From: SIG440 sp045645805
Lineage (GTDB): Bacteria > Bacillota > Clostridia > Monoglobales > Monoglobaceae
Assembly: GCA_045645805.1 (NCBI GenBank)
Contig: JAZRJL010000009.1
Location: 1-23,489, forward strand
Reading direction: 5' to 3'
DNA length: 23,489 bases
The notes under the pieces were generated by a model. It searched no databases. It was not told the DNA's origin and worked only from the letters and a program-made list of their open reading frames with translations. Position numbers and translations under genes: made by a program. This document shows, piece by piece, positions 1 through 6,543 of the stretch (the first letter of the stretch is position 1; every line of letters starts with the position of its first letter).

Positions 1-872
1 CCGAGGAAATAACAAGCCTGCTTGATATGGCAGACCAGCTTAAATACGAAAAGAAAAACGGAATTCCGCACAGACACCTTGAGGGCAAATCCCTTGGTAT
101 GATTTTTGAAAAATCTTCAACAAGAACCCGTGTTTCCTTTGAAGTTGGCATGTACGAGCTTGGCGGTTATCCCTTATTCTTGAGCTCCAACGACCTCCAG
201 ATTGGCAGAGGCGAGCCCGTTGAAGATACCGCAAGAGTTCTTTCAAGATTTTTAGACGGAATTATGATAAGAACCTTTGCTCAAAAAGAGGTTGAAGACC
301 TTGCAAAATACGGTTCTATTCCTGTAATAAACGGTCTTACCGACTACTGTCATCCCTGTCAGGTTCTTGCCGACCTTATGACCATCCGCGAGCATAAGGG
401 CACACTTAAAAACCTTAAAATGTGCTTTGTGGGGGATGGAAACAATATGGCAAATTCCCTTATGGTTGGTGCAATCAAAATGGGCATTGAGTTTGCCATT
501 GCCTGTCCCAAAGGCTATGAACCCGATGCAGACCTTATGAAATGGGCAAGCGAAAACGGAACGTTTACCTGTACCGAATCCCTCTCTGATGCGGCAAAGG
601 ACGCAGATGTCCTCGTTACCGACGTATGGGCATCAATGGGTCAGGAGGGCGAAGCTGCTGAAAGAAAGAAGATTTTTGCAAGCTATCAGATAAATTCAGA
701 ACTGATGAAGGTTGCAAAGCCTGACGCTATGGTTCTTCATTGTCTGCCAGCACACCGCGGCGAGGAAATCACAGCAGAGGTTTTAGAGGCTCACGCAAAT
801 GAAATTTTTGACGAGGCTGAAAACAGACTCCACGCACAAAAGGCAGTTCTGGTCGCACTTATGAAGGATTAG
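1..872 (+). CDS. argF: ornithine carbamoyltransferase (5' end cut by window)
   Basis: Catalyses carbamoyl phosphate + ornithine to citrulline + phosphate in arginine synthesis, a cytosolic enzyme. The open frame is already running at base 3 (EEITSLLDMADQ...), so the true start lies upstream. The 289 visible codons against about 305-310 usual for the family suggest that roughly 20 N-terminal residues are missing. The ATG at base 27 is internal. Visible motifs are the carbamoyl-phosphate loop STRTR (117-131), HPCQ (351-362), the ornithine-binding VWASMG segment and HCLPAHR (738-758). SMG and HCLP point to ornithine rather than aspartate as the second substrate. The gene stops at TAG 870-872, about 30 bp before a strong hairpin terminator. 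The next gene is convergent and unrelated. The family call is firm; the anabolic role is inferred. Confidence 0.96.
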   Translation, partial: EEITSLLDMADQLKYEKKNGIPHRHLEGKSLGMIFEKSSTRTRVSFEVGMYELGGYPLFLSSNDLQIGRGEPVEDTARVLSRFLDGIMIRTFAQKEVEDLAKYGSIPVINGLTDYCHPCQVLADLMTIREHKGTLKNLKMCFVGDGNNMANSLMVGAIKMGIEFAIACPKGYEPDADLMKWASENGTFTCTESLSDAAKDADVLVTDVWASMGQEGEAAERKKIFASYQINSELMKVAKPDAMVLHCLPAHRGEEITAEVLEAHANEIFDEAENRLHAQKAVLVALMKD

Positions 873-900
873 TAATGATAAAATTTAATTGCATAACACA

Positions 901-939
901 ATATAAAGGTCACAGCCGATGGCTGTGACCCTTATATAT
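901..939. terminator. bidirectional intrinsic terminator
   Basis: Ten-bp perfect stem GGTCACAGCC / GGCTGTGACC (908-917 and 921-930) with a GAT loop, flanked by complementary AT-rich arms (ATATAA / TTATAT). It sits between convergent argF (+) and the DUF255 gene (-) and can serve both. Confidence 0.85.
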
Positions 940-991
940 TTATGCTTGTAAAAATACCCTTATACGTTGTTTTTGACACATTTCGACAAAA

Positions 992-2935
992 TTAACAAAA
1001 AGTTTCAATTTCATTTGTTGGCGGCAGGCAATTATGCTTTTTGCATACATAAAAGGTTGTTTTATTGTTTAAAAGCGGATATTTTATATTTTCTGCTGCT
1101 ATTGTTACGTTTGCCATAAAAGGTAGATTTTCCCGTATATAATTCAAGTCTGAATGTTCGTTTATGGCAATAGTAATATGAGGTATAGGGGCTTCATACA
1201 GTAGCTTTGAAATTAAAAACATACTGTTGCCAGACGGATACTCGTAGGCCTTAGCAAACATAAAAGCTATATGCCTTTCCAAAAGCTCTTTATACTCTTC
1301 TTTTTCTGTAATATGATACAACCTCACCAAATTATATGTCATTACTGAATTTCCGCTGGGTATTGCTCCATCATAAGTTTCCTTTGGATTTATAAACAGC
1401 TCTGCACTGTTTCGTTCGGAAAGGTAAAACCCACCATTTTCTCCATCCATAAACAAGCTTACTGTTCCTTTGCAAATTTTTTCTGCCTTTTCAAGGTAAT
1501 TTTTGTCCAGTGTTGAGTGGTAAAGATCTATCAAAGCCGCAACATAAAATGCATAATCATCTAAAAAGACATTCTTTGAACACTTTCCATCACGAAAGCT
1601 TGTGTAAAGCTTTAGTCCATCAGACAAATTCTTTTCAATAAAACCTTGTGCCTTTTGTGCTGCATTTACATATTTATGTTCCTTTGTAATCCTGTAAAGC
1701 ATAGACAAAGCAGCAATCATCATAGAATTCCATGTTAACAGAATTTTATCGTCAAGGTGAAGCTTAAAACGAGTTTTTCGATAGCTGTACAGCTTTTTTA
1801 TTTCATCTTGAAATTCGGTATCCAAATCGTTACTTTTAAGCAGGTTTGGAATATTTACACCTTCAAAATTGCCCCCTTCTGTAATATCAAAAGTTTCGGC
1901 AAATTCTTTCCCTTTGTCTTCACCTAAAATATCAATTATTTCTTTTATCGAAAATGTATAGTATTTTCCCTCAACACCCTCGCTGTCGGCATCCTGAGCA
2001 CTGTAAAATCCGCCACCGTCAGCTGTCATTTCTTTTAAAATATATTCCGCAGTTTTTTCGGCAGTATCAAGATAAATATTGTTTTTTGTAATGCTGTAAG
2101 CAGATGCATATGCCATTATCAGCAAGGCATTATCGTACAGCATTTTCTCAAAATGGGGGGCAAGATAATATTTGTCGGTAGAATACCTTGAAAAACCATA
2201 ACCAATATGGTCAAAAATTCCACCCTTTCGCATTTGCATCAGTGTTTTTTCTGCCATTTTCAAAGCGTTGGAGCTATTGTTTTGCTTGGCATATAGCATC
2301 AAAAACAATAGGTTATGTGGCGTAGGAAATTTAGGGGCATTGCCAAACCCGCCATAAGTGCCGTCAAAGGTATTCTCAAAATTCTTTACCGCACGCTGTA
2401 TTAAGTCGCCATCATTTTTTGCACTTACAGAGGTTTCTGTATCTTTCAGATATTCAACAATTTCCTCTGCAGGTGCTAAAAGCTTTGTCCTGTTTGTCGT
2501 CCATTCCCTGGCTATTGTATTTAAAATATGCGAAAACCCCGGCATACCATAACGCGATTGAGGCGGAAAATATGTGCCGGCAAAAAACGGCTTTTTATCC
2601 CATGTCATAAATATACTCATAGGCCAACCGCCGCTGCCTGTAAACGCCTGACATACAGACATATATACGCTGTCAATGTCAGGCCGCTCCTCACGGTCTA
2701 CCTTTATTGAGATAAAATGTTCATTCAAAATTTCAGCCGTTTTATCATCCTCAAAGCTTTCGTGTGCCATAACATGACACCAATGACATGTACTGTAACC
2801 GATGCTCAAAAAAATCGGCTTGTCTTCCTCCTTTGCCTTACGAAATGCTTCTTCACACCACGGATACCAGTTTACAGGGTTTTCCGCATGCTGCAAAAGG
2901 TATGGACTTGTCTCATTTTCTAGCTGATTTTTCAT
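992..2935 (-). CDS. thioredoxin-fold DUF255 protein (YyaL / SPATA20 family)
   Basis: A protein of 647 residues with an N-terminal thioredoxin-like domain followed by an alpha/alpha-barrel domain like those of N-acylglucosamine epimerases. The N-terminal signature is clear: SPYLLQHAENPVNWYPW (10-26), then the redox motif CHWC (50-53), followed by HVMAHESFED and DREERPDID. The later part carries GGWPM, GGFGNAPKFP and HFEKMLYDNA, all typical of the YyaL/SPATA20 family. Biochemical function in bacteria is not established; redox activity is inferred from the CxxC. The ATG at 2935 is chosen because GGAGGGAA lies 2-9 nt upstream (2938-2945). An upstream in-frame start at 2971 has no such site. No signal peptide is visible, so it is probably cytosolic. 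It shares its terminator with argF. Confidence 0.93.
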   Translation of the reverse strand: MKNQLENETSPYLLQHAENPVNWYPWCEEAFRKAKEEDKPIFLSIGYSTCHWCHVMAHESFEDDKTAEILNEHFISIKVDREERPDIDSVYMSVCQAFTGSGGWPMSIFMTWDKKPFFAGTYFPPQSRYGMPGFSHILNTIAREWTTNRTKLLAPAEEIVEYLKDTETSVSAKNDGDLIQRAVKNFENTFDGTYGGFGNAPKFPTPHNLLFLMLYAKQNNSSNALKMAEKTLMQMRKGGIFDHIGYGFSRYSTDKYYLAPHFEKMLYDNALLIMAYASAYSITKNNIYLDTAEKTAEYILKEMTADGGGFYSAQDADSEGVEGKYYTFSIKEIIDILGEDKGKEFAETFDITEGGNFEGVNIPNLLKSNDLDTEFQDEIKKLYSYRKTRFKLHLDDKILLTWNSMMIAALSMLYRITKEHKYVNAAQKAQGFIEKNLSDGLKLYTSFRDGKCSKNVFLDDYAFYVAALIDLYHSTLDKNYLEKAEKICKGTVSLFMDGENGGFYLSERNSAELFINPKETYDGAIPSGNSVMTYNLVRLYHITEKEEYKELLERHIAFMFAKAYEYPSGNSMFLISKLLYEAPIPHITIAINEHSDLNYIRENLPFMANVTIAAENIKYPLLNNKTTFYVCKKHNCLPPTNEIETFC

Positions 2936-2983
2936 TATTCCCTCCACAGTTAACTTTGTTACATTCAGCATATATAACTAAAT

Positions 2984-3021
2984 AACACAGACGGTAGTTG
3001 AAAATTTTAGCCGTCTGTGTT
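2984..3021 (-). terminator. hairpin terminator of the 42-residue gene
   Basis: Eleven-bp perfect stem AACACAGACGG (2984-2994) / CCGTCTGTGTT (3011-3021), just past the stop at 3030. The minus-strand tail after the stem is AT-rich but not a clean T run, so termination may be leaky into the downstream DUF255 gene. Confidence 0.65.
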
Positions 3022-3029
3022 TTCATTAG

Positions 3030-3158
3030 TTAATCTGCATCCTCGCCACCGGGACCGTCCTTGCGTTCAGACTTGTCATTAGGACGAGCCACCCCGGTAG
3101 AAATCCATTTGTTATCTGTTGCTGTTTTTTGTGAATTCTGTTTTTTCTTATCATTCAT
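3030..3158 (-). CDS. small hydrophilic protein, 42 aa, ending GPGGEDAD
   Basis: Predicted 42-residue, highly charged protein beginning MNDKKKQNSQ, with core KWISTGVARPNDKSERKDG and the C-terminus GPGGEDAD. There are no hydrophobic segments, cysteines or signal peptide. I do not assign a function. I recall short clostridial hypothetical proteins with the same GVARP...KSERKDGPGGE ending, but could not check this here. The ATG at 3158 is preceded by AGAGGTGA at about 8 nt spacing. A longer frame starting at 3236 would add an Ile/Phe-rich N-terminus without a good binding site and is disfavoured. A hairpin directly follows the stop, and the gene stands alone between the DUF255 gene and the hairpin-rich region. 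Confidence rests on the binding site, the terminator and the remembered pattern. Confidence 0.7.
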   Translation of the reverse strand: MNDKKKQNSQKTATDNKWISTGVARPNDKSERKDGPGGEDAD

Positions 3159-3346
3159 AAATACAATCACCTCTGCTTTAGTATGCGTAATTAAATACAA
3201 TATTATAAATTTAAAATTAATTTCAAAATAAATCATTGTTGAAACGCACAGCTTTTCAACTGATTACCAAAGTGCTTACACACTTTGCAATCCTACACTA
3301 CAAACACGTCACAGGCGTGTTTGCTTAACGCTTCGGTACGGACAAG

Positions 3347-3413
3347 CGCGCGCCAATGAGTTCAAGTTATTACCACATATAAAAAGATACCGACATCGCA
3401 TTGCGGTATCTTT
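3347..3413 (+). pseudogene. tRNA-like 3' remnant A with terminator-like hairpin
   Basis: The segment around GAGTTCAAGT (3358-3367) followed by TATTACCACA and a GATACCG...CGGTATC hairpin resembles the 3' half plus terminator of the tRNA-Trp gene at 3757-3832, but on the opposite strand. The T-stem does not pair and the acceptor is too short, so it cannot be a working tRNA. It also matches segment B (3671-3757) over about 55 bp. Descent from a tRNA is my inference. Confidence 0.4.
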
Positions 3414-3520
3414 CAAGGCATCCCGCAAAATCTGTTATTTTGCGGGAAAAAGGAGGAACAGCAAGGCAAGTGAAGATTTTCTAAAAGAAAATCGGAACAA
3501 GCATTTGCTTGTTCCGCCGA

Positions 3521-3543
3521 TGGTAGGGGTAGTAAGACTTGAA
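3521..3543 (-). repeat. duplicated 3' end of tRNA-Trp (att-like)
   Basis: These 23 bp match 3757-3779, the T-loop, acceptor arm and CCA end of tRNA-Trp, at 22 of 23 positions in the same orientation, 236 bp apart. The homology stops abruptly in the T arm. This is the pattern left by integration at a tRNA 3' end, but no integrase is present, so simple duplication is equally possible. Confidence 0.7.
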
Positions 3544-3670
3544 TGGCTGCGCCCTCTTGTGCTTCTCGGCTTCTATCTACGGCAATAAATTGCCTTGCTA
3601 CAAGCCGAGAACTGCGCTTCGGTCAGCTCCCTTCATCTGCCACCGGCAGCGGTCGTTTCCTCACCCGTTC

Positions 3671-3719
3671 ACGCGGAAAACCGCACGCACGGAGTTCAAG
3701 TCCCATTGCCACAACACAA
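3671..3719 (+). pseudogene. tRNA-like 3' remnant B
   Basis: AAAACCGC (3677-3684) and GGAGTTCAAGTC (3691-3702) follow the order and spacing of the anticodon-stem 3' strand and T-loop of tRNA-Trp, on the strand opposite the intact gene. T-stem pairing is broken (A-C and G-A mismatches) and no acceptor end is visible. It runs straight into the perfect terminator hairpin shared with tRNA-Trp. It shares about 55 bp of diverged similarity with remnant A. Confidence 0.4.
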
Positions 3720-3757
3720 AAAAATACCGATACCGCATTTGCGGTATCGGTATTTTT
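3720..3757. terminator. perfect 17-bp terminator of tRNA-Trp
   Basis: AAAAATACCGATACCGC (3720-3736) pairs perfectly with 3741-3757 around an ATTT loop. On the minus strand the stem begins at the last A of the tRNA CCA end and is followed by a run of T. The symmetry allows it to work on both strands. Confidence 0.88.
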
Positions 3758-3832
3758 GGCAGGGGTAGTAAGACTTGAACTCACGGCACGCGGTTTTGGA
3801 GACCGCTGCTCTACCAACTGAGCTATACCCCT
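3757..3832 (-). tRNA. tRNA-Trp (anticodon CCA)
   Basis: A 76-nt cloverleaf read on the minus strand. The acceptor AGGGGTA pairs with TACCCCT, followed by discriminator G and an encoded CCA (3757-3759). D-arm GCTCAGTTGGTAGAGC, anticodon stem GCGGT/ACCGC with loop CTCCAAA giving anticodon CCA, variable loop GTGCC, and T-arm GTGAG-TTCAAGT-CTTAC. It lies about 50 bp after the rpsT stop on the same strand. I see no convincing promoter of its own between them, so it may be processed from an rpsT transcript. Confidence 0.97.
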
Positions 3833-3838
3833 GTATAA

Positions 3839-3861
3839 GAGTGCAATTTATAAAAGCACTC
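3839..3861 (-). terminator. weak hairpin between rpsT and tRNA-Trp
   Basis: GAGTGC/GCACTC (6 bp, 11-nt loop) without a proper T run. It may be an attenuating or processing hairpin rather than a full terminator. Confidence 0.35.
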
Positions 3862-3881
3862 GGTTTAATTGCGTTTGCTCA

Positions 3882-4139
3882 TTAAAGAGCATTCATTTTT
3901 GCTGCATAGTGGCTCTTTCTGCGAGCAGCTGTATTCTTGTGAAGAATACCCTTTGCAACAGCCTGGTCTGTCTTCTTAACAACAGCAGCATATAATGCAG
4001 AGGCATCATCCTTGCCACCTTCTAAAGAAGCCTCGAACTTCTTTATAGCAGTCTTAAGCTGTGACTTAACCATCTGATTCTGGAGAGTCTTAGCAGCGAT
4101 AACCTTTACTCTTTTCTTGGCTGATTTAATGTTTGGCAT
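3882..4139 (-). CDS. rpsT: 30S ribosomal protein bS20
   Basis: An 85-residue, lysine/alanine-rich three-helix protein that binds 16S rRNA early in 30S assembly. It begins MPNIKSAKKRVKV and contains NTAARRKSHYAAKMNAL at the C-terminus, as expected for bS20, and its length is normal for the family. The ATG is preceded by GGAGGTGA at 6 nt spacing. A plausible promoter lies at 4188-4216 on the minus strand. It diverges from glnN across a 212-bp gap and is followed by tRNA-Trp on the same strand. S20 is autoregulated in Escherichia coli; I see no specific operator here. Confidence 0.98.
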   Translation of the reverse strand: MPNIKSAKKRVKVIAAKTLQNQMVKSQLKTAIKKFEASLEGGKDDASALYAAVVKKTDQAVAKGILHKNTAARRKSHYAAKMNAL

Positions 4140-4187
4140 GATTTCACCTCCAACTACATTTCTTTTTACTTAAAATCAGTACTTCAT

Positions 4188-4216
4188 ATACTAACATATA
4201 TTTTCAAAAAAAGCAA
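4188..4216 (-). promoter_or_regulatory. probable sigma-A promoter of rpsT
   Basis: Minus-strand TTGCTT (4211-4216), 17-bp spacer, TAGTAT (4188-4193). This predicts a 5' leader of about 40 nt. The hexamers are only partial matches to consensus. Confidence 0.45.
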
Positions 4217-4252
4217 GTGTTTTTTTAAATTTTTTTAAAAAAATTTATTTTA

Positions 4253-4281
4253 TTGACAAAACAGCTCCTTACGTGTATAAT
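4253..4281 (+). promoter_or_regulatory. consensus sigma-A promoter of glnN
   Basis: TTGACA (4253-4258), exactly 17 bp, TATAAT (4276-4281): a full match to both hexamers. The predicted transcript starts near 4288, leaving a leader of about 64 nt with a small GGCTTT/AAAGCC hairpin (4308-4321) upstream of GGAGG. Confidence 0.88.
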
Positions 4282-4351
4282 TTTAATATGTATAATGAGG
4301 AAATTTGTGGCTTTTTAAAGCCGACTTTTATATACGTCTGGAGGAATCAAT

Positions 4352-6442
4352 ATGAGCAGTATCCCGGAGTTTTTTGGCAGCCTTGTCTTTAACGAAACCG
4401 TTATGAAAGAACGTCTGCCCAAGGATATTTACAAAGCACTTAAACAGACCATTCTTGAAGGCGTCAGTCTTGACCGCCACGTTGCCGACATTATAGCAAG
4501 TACTATGAAGGATTGGGCAATCGAAAAGGGTGCAACCCACTATACCCATTGGTTCCAGCCAATGACGGGTGTTACAGCCGAGAAACACGACAGCTTTATT
4601 ACCCCCGCTCCCGGCGGAAATGTTATTATGGACTTTTCCGGCAAGGAGCTTATTAAGGGCGAGCCTGACGCATCAAGCTTTCCGTCAGGCGGACTTCGTG
4701 CAACCTTTGAGGCCCGCGGCTACACTGCCTGGGACCCCACATCATATGTATTTATTAAAGACGGAACTCTTTGTATTCCTACAGCATTTTGCTCCTATGG
4801 CGGAGAATCTCTTGACAAAAAGACTCCTTTGCTTCGTTCAATTGAGGCAGTAAGCCGTCAGGCTGTAAGAATTCTTAAACTTTTTGGCAAAGAAGAGGTT
4901 ACCCGTGTTGTCCCCACCGTAGGTCCCGAACAGGAATACTTCCTTATAGATAAAGAAGTTTTTGAAAAGCGTAAAGACCTTGTATATTGCGGCAGAACCT
5001 TATTTGGCACACCGGCACCAAAGGGACAGGAGCTTGAAGACCATTACTTTGGCAAACTTAAGCCAAGAGTTTCGGCATATATGAAAGAGCTTGATGAAGA
5101 GTTGTGGAAGCTTGGCATCTTAGCAAAAACCAAGCACAACGAAGCAGCCCCTGCTCAGCACGAGCTTGCCCCAATTTTTACAACTGTAAATATCGCAACT
5201 GACCATAACCAGCTGACAATGGAGCTTATGAAGGTTGTAGCAGACCGCCACGGTATGACCTGTCTGCTTCACGAAAAGCCCTTTGAGGGCATAAACGGAA
5301 GCGGCAAGCACAACAACTGGTCACTTACCACCAACACGGGAGAGAACCTCTTTGAACCAGGAAAATCCCCCCATGACAATGCTCAATTTCTTGTGTTTTT
5401 ATGTGCTGTGCTTAGTGCTGTGCACAAGCATCAGGATTTGCTTAGAATTTCAGCAACAAGTGCAGGAAACGACCATCGTCTGGGGGCTCATGAAGCTCCT
5501 CCTGCGATTATGTCGTTATTCTTGGGTTCGGAGCTTGCCGGTGTTCTTGACGCAATCAAATGTGACAGCGAATACGAATCCTCAGGCAGACAGACAATGA
5601 AGGTTGGCGTAAATGCCCTGCCTGCATTTCCCAAGGACTCAACAGACAGAAACCGCACCTCGCCCTTTGCATTTACAGGAAACAAATTTGAATTCCGTAT
5701 GCTTGGCTCAAGTGCATCAATTGCCTGCACAAATATAATGCTTAACACCATTGTTGCTGACGAGCTTCAGCTTTTTGCAGATGAGCTTGAAAATGCCGAT
5801 GATTTTCTTGTTGCTGTTCACGCACTTGTAAAGCGAATTATTACCGAACACGACGCCATTATATTTGACGGCAACGGGTATTCTGAGGATTGGGTTAAGG
5901 AAGCTGAAAAACGAGGTCTTTTGAATCTTGTATCCACAGTTGATGCACTTCCTTATTACATACGTCAGGAAAATCTTGACCTTTTCAAACGTCACAAGGT
6001 TTACAACGAGACCGAAATGCATGCTCGTTATGAAATTTTGCTTGAAGAATATTCAAAACTTGTGAACATCGAGGCACTTACAATGGTTGATATGGTAAAG
6101 AAGGACTACACCCCTGCAATTTCTGAAATTCAGCGTAGCCTTTGCGATACCATTCTTGCAAAGCGTGAGGTTTCGGCAAACATTCCTGCAAAAACCGAAA
6201 CAGGTTTGCTTGAAAAGATTTCAAAAATAGCTGATGAAATTACCGAAATCAACAATTCCCTTGACAATGTCCTCAAAAATGTGCCAAAGGGTACAGCTTT
6301 AGAGGTTGCAGTATATTATCGCAATGAAGTTATTTCAAGAATGGAAAAGCTGAGAGCGCTTGTTGATACAGTTGAGGCAGAATCCGACCGTGGTTTCTGG
6401 CCTGTACCATCCTACGGCGATATTATTTTCAGTATTAAATAA
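4352..6442 (+). CDS. glnN: glutamine synthetase, type III
   Basis: ATP-dependent ligation of ammonia to glutamate, the main entry of ammonia into glutamine. At 696 residues it is a GSIII (about 700) rather than a GSI (about 450). The N-terminal region has HWFQPMTG...EKHDSF (66-81). Catalytic-domain motifs are GPEQEYFLID (191-200, metal-binding glutamates), KHNEAAPAQHELAPIF (261-276) and NGSGKHNNWS (315-324, ATP/glutamate loop). The ATG follows TCTGGAGGAATCAAT, a strong binding site. Expression should be high given the consensus promoter at 4253-4281. The gene is monocistronic, bounded by a 15-bp-stem terminator at 6488. No adjacent PII or glnR gene is in the window, so its nitrogen control cannot be read here. 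Confidence 0.97.
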   Translation: MSSIPEFFGSLVFNETVMKERLPKDIYKALKQTILEGVSLDRHVADIIASTMKDWAIEKGATHYTHWFQPMTGVTAEKHDSFITPAPGGNVIMDFSGKELIKGEPDASSFPSGGLRATFEARGYTAWDPTSYVFIKDGTLCIPTAFCSYGGESLDKKTPLLRSIEAVSRQAVRILKLFGKEEVTRVVPTVGPEQEYFLIDKEVFEKRKDLVYCGRTLFGTPAPKGQELEDHYFGKLKPRVSAYMKELDEELWKLGILAKTKHNEAAPAQHELAPIFTTVNIATDHNQLTMELMKVVADRHGMTCLLHEKPFEGINGSGKHNNWSLTTNTGENLFEPGKSPHDNAQFLVFLCAVLSAVHKHQDLLRISATSAGNDHRLGAHEAPPAIMSLFLGSELAGVLDAIKCDSEYESSGRQTMKVGVNALPAFPKDSTDRNRTSPFAFTGNKFEFRMLGSSASIACTNIMLNTIVADELQLFADELENADDFLVAVHALVKRIITEHDAIIFDGNGYSEDWVKEAEKRGLLNLVSTVDALPYYIRQENLDLFKRHKVYNETEMHARYEILLEEYSKLVNIEALTMVDMVKKDYTPAISEIQRSLCDTILAKREVSANIPAKTETGLLEKISKIADEITEINNSLDNVLKNVPKGTALEVAVYYRNEVISRMEKLRALVDTVEAESDRGFWPVPSYGDIIFSIK

Positions 6443-6487
6443 AAAGGGGCTTAATAATATTTTATAAAGTATAACTAACAAATAAAT

Positions 6488-6520
6488 GGGCTGTAAAAGA
6501 GTTAAACTCTTTTACAGCCC
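6488..6520. terminator. bidirectional terminator glnN / phosphofructokinase
   Basis: Perfect 15-bp stem GGGCTGTAAAAGAGT / ACTCTTTTACAGCCC with a TAA loop, between two convergent genes. The plus-strand tail is T-rich (TCTATTTCTATTC). Confidence 0.9.
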
Positions 6521-6543
6521 TCTATTTCTATTCTCATTCTCTA

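Larger units (their letters stand above)
3238..3719. repeat. hairpin-rich, gene-free mosaic (about 480 bp)
   Basis: No credible gene is present on either strand. The segment is a chain of inverted repeats: 3238-3260 (7 bp stem), 3268-3287 (7 bp), 3301-3323 (8 bp, CAAACACG/CGTGTTTG), 3329-3348 (5 bp), 3383-3413 (10 bp), 3421-3447 (11 bp, perfect), 3475-3493 (7 bp), 3493-3516 (10 bp, perfect) and 3563-3611 (10 bp outer stem TTCTCGGCTT/AAGCCGAGAA, with GGCAAT/ATTGCC nested inside at 3581-3594). Two tRNA-like 3' ends and a duplicated tRNA-Trp end are embedded in it. The texture suggests REP/BIME-like repeats accumulated beside a tRNA gene. Short frames crossing it are read-through of repeats and tRNA. 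Confidence 0.75.

Noticed and set aside
40..246. Antisense frame inside argF and other long frames overlapping glnN, lepA and the SLH genes
   Set aside because: They are shadows of strongly supported genes, with low-quality composition and no initiation signals.
3539..3821. Open frames on both strands over the hairpin mosaic and tRNA
   Set aside because: They run through repeats and an intact tRNA, lack good ribosome binding sites, and their predicted peptides are of the kind produced by repeat read-through.
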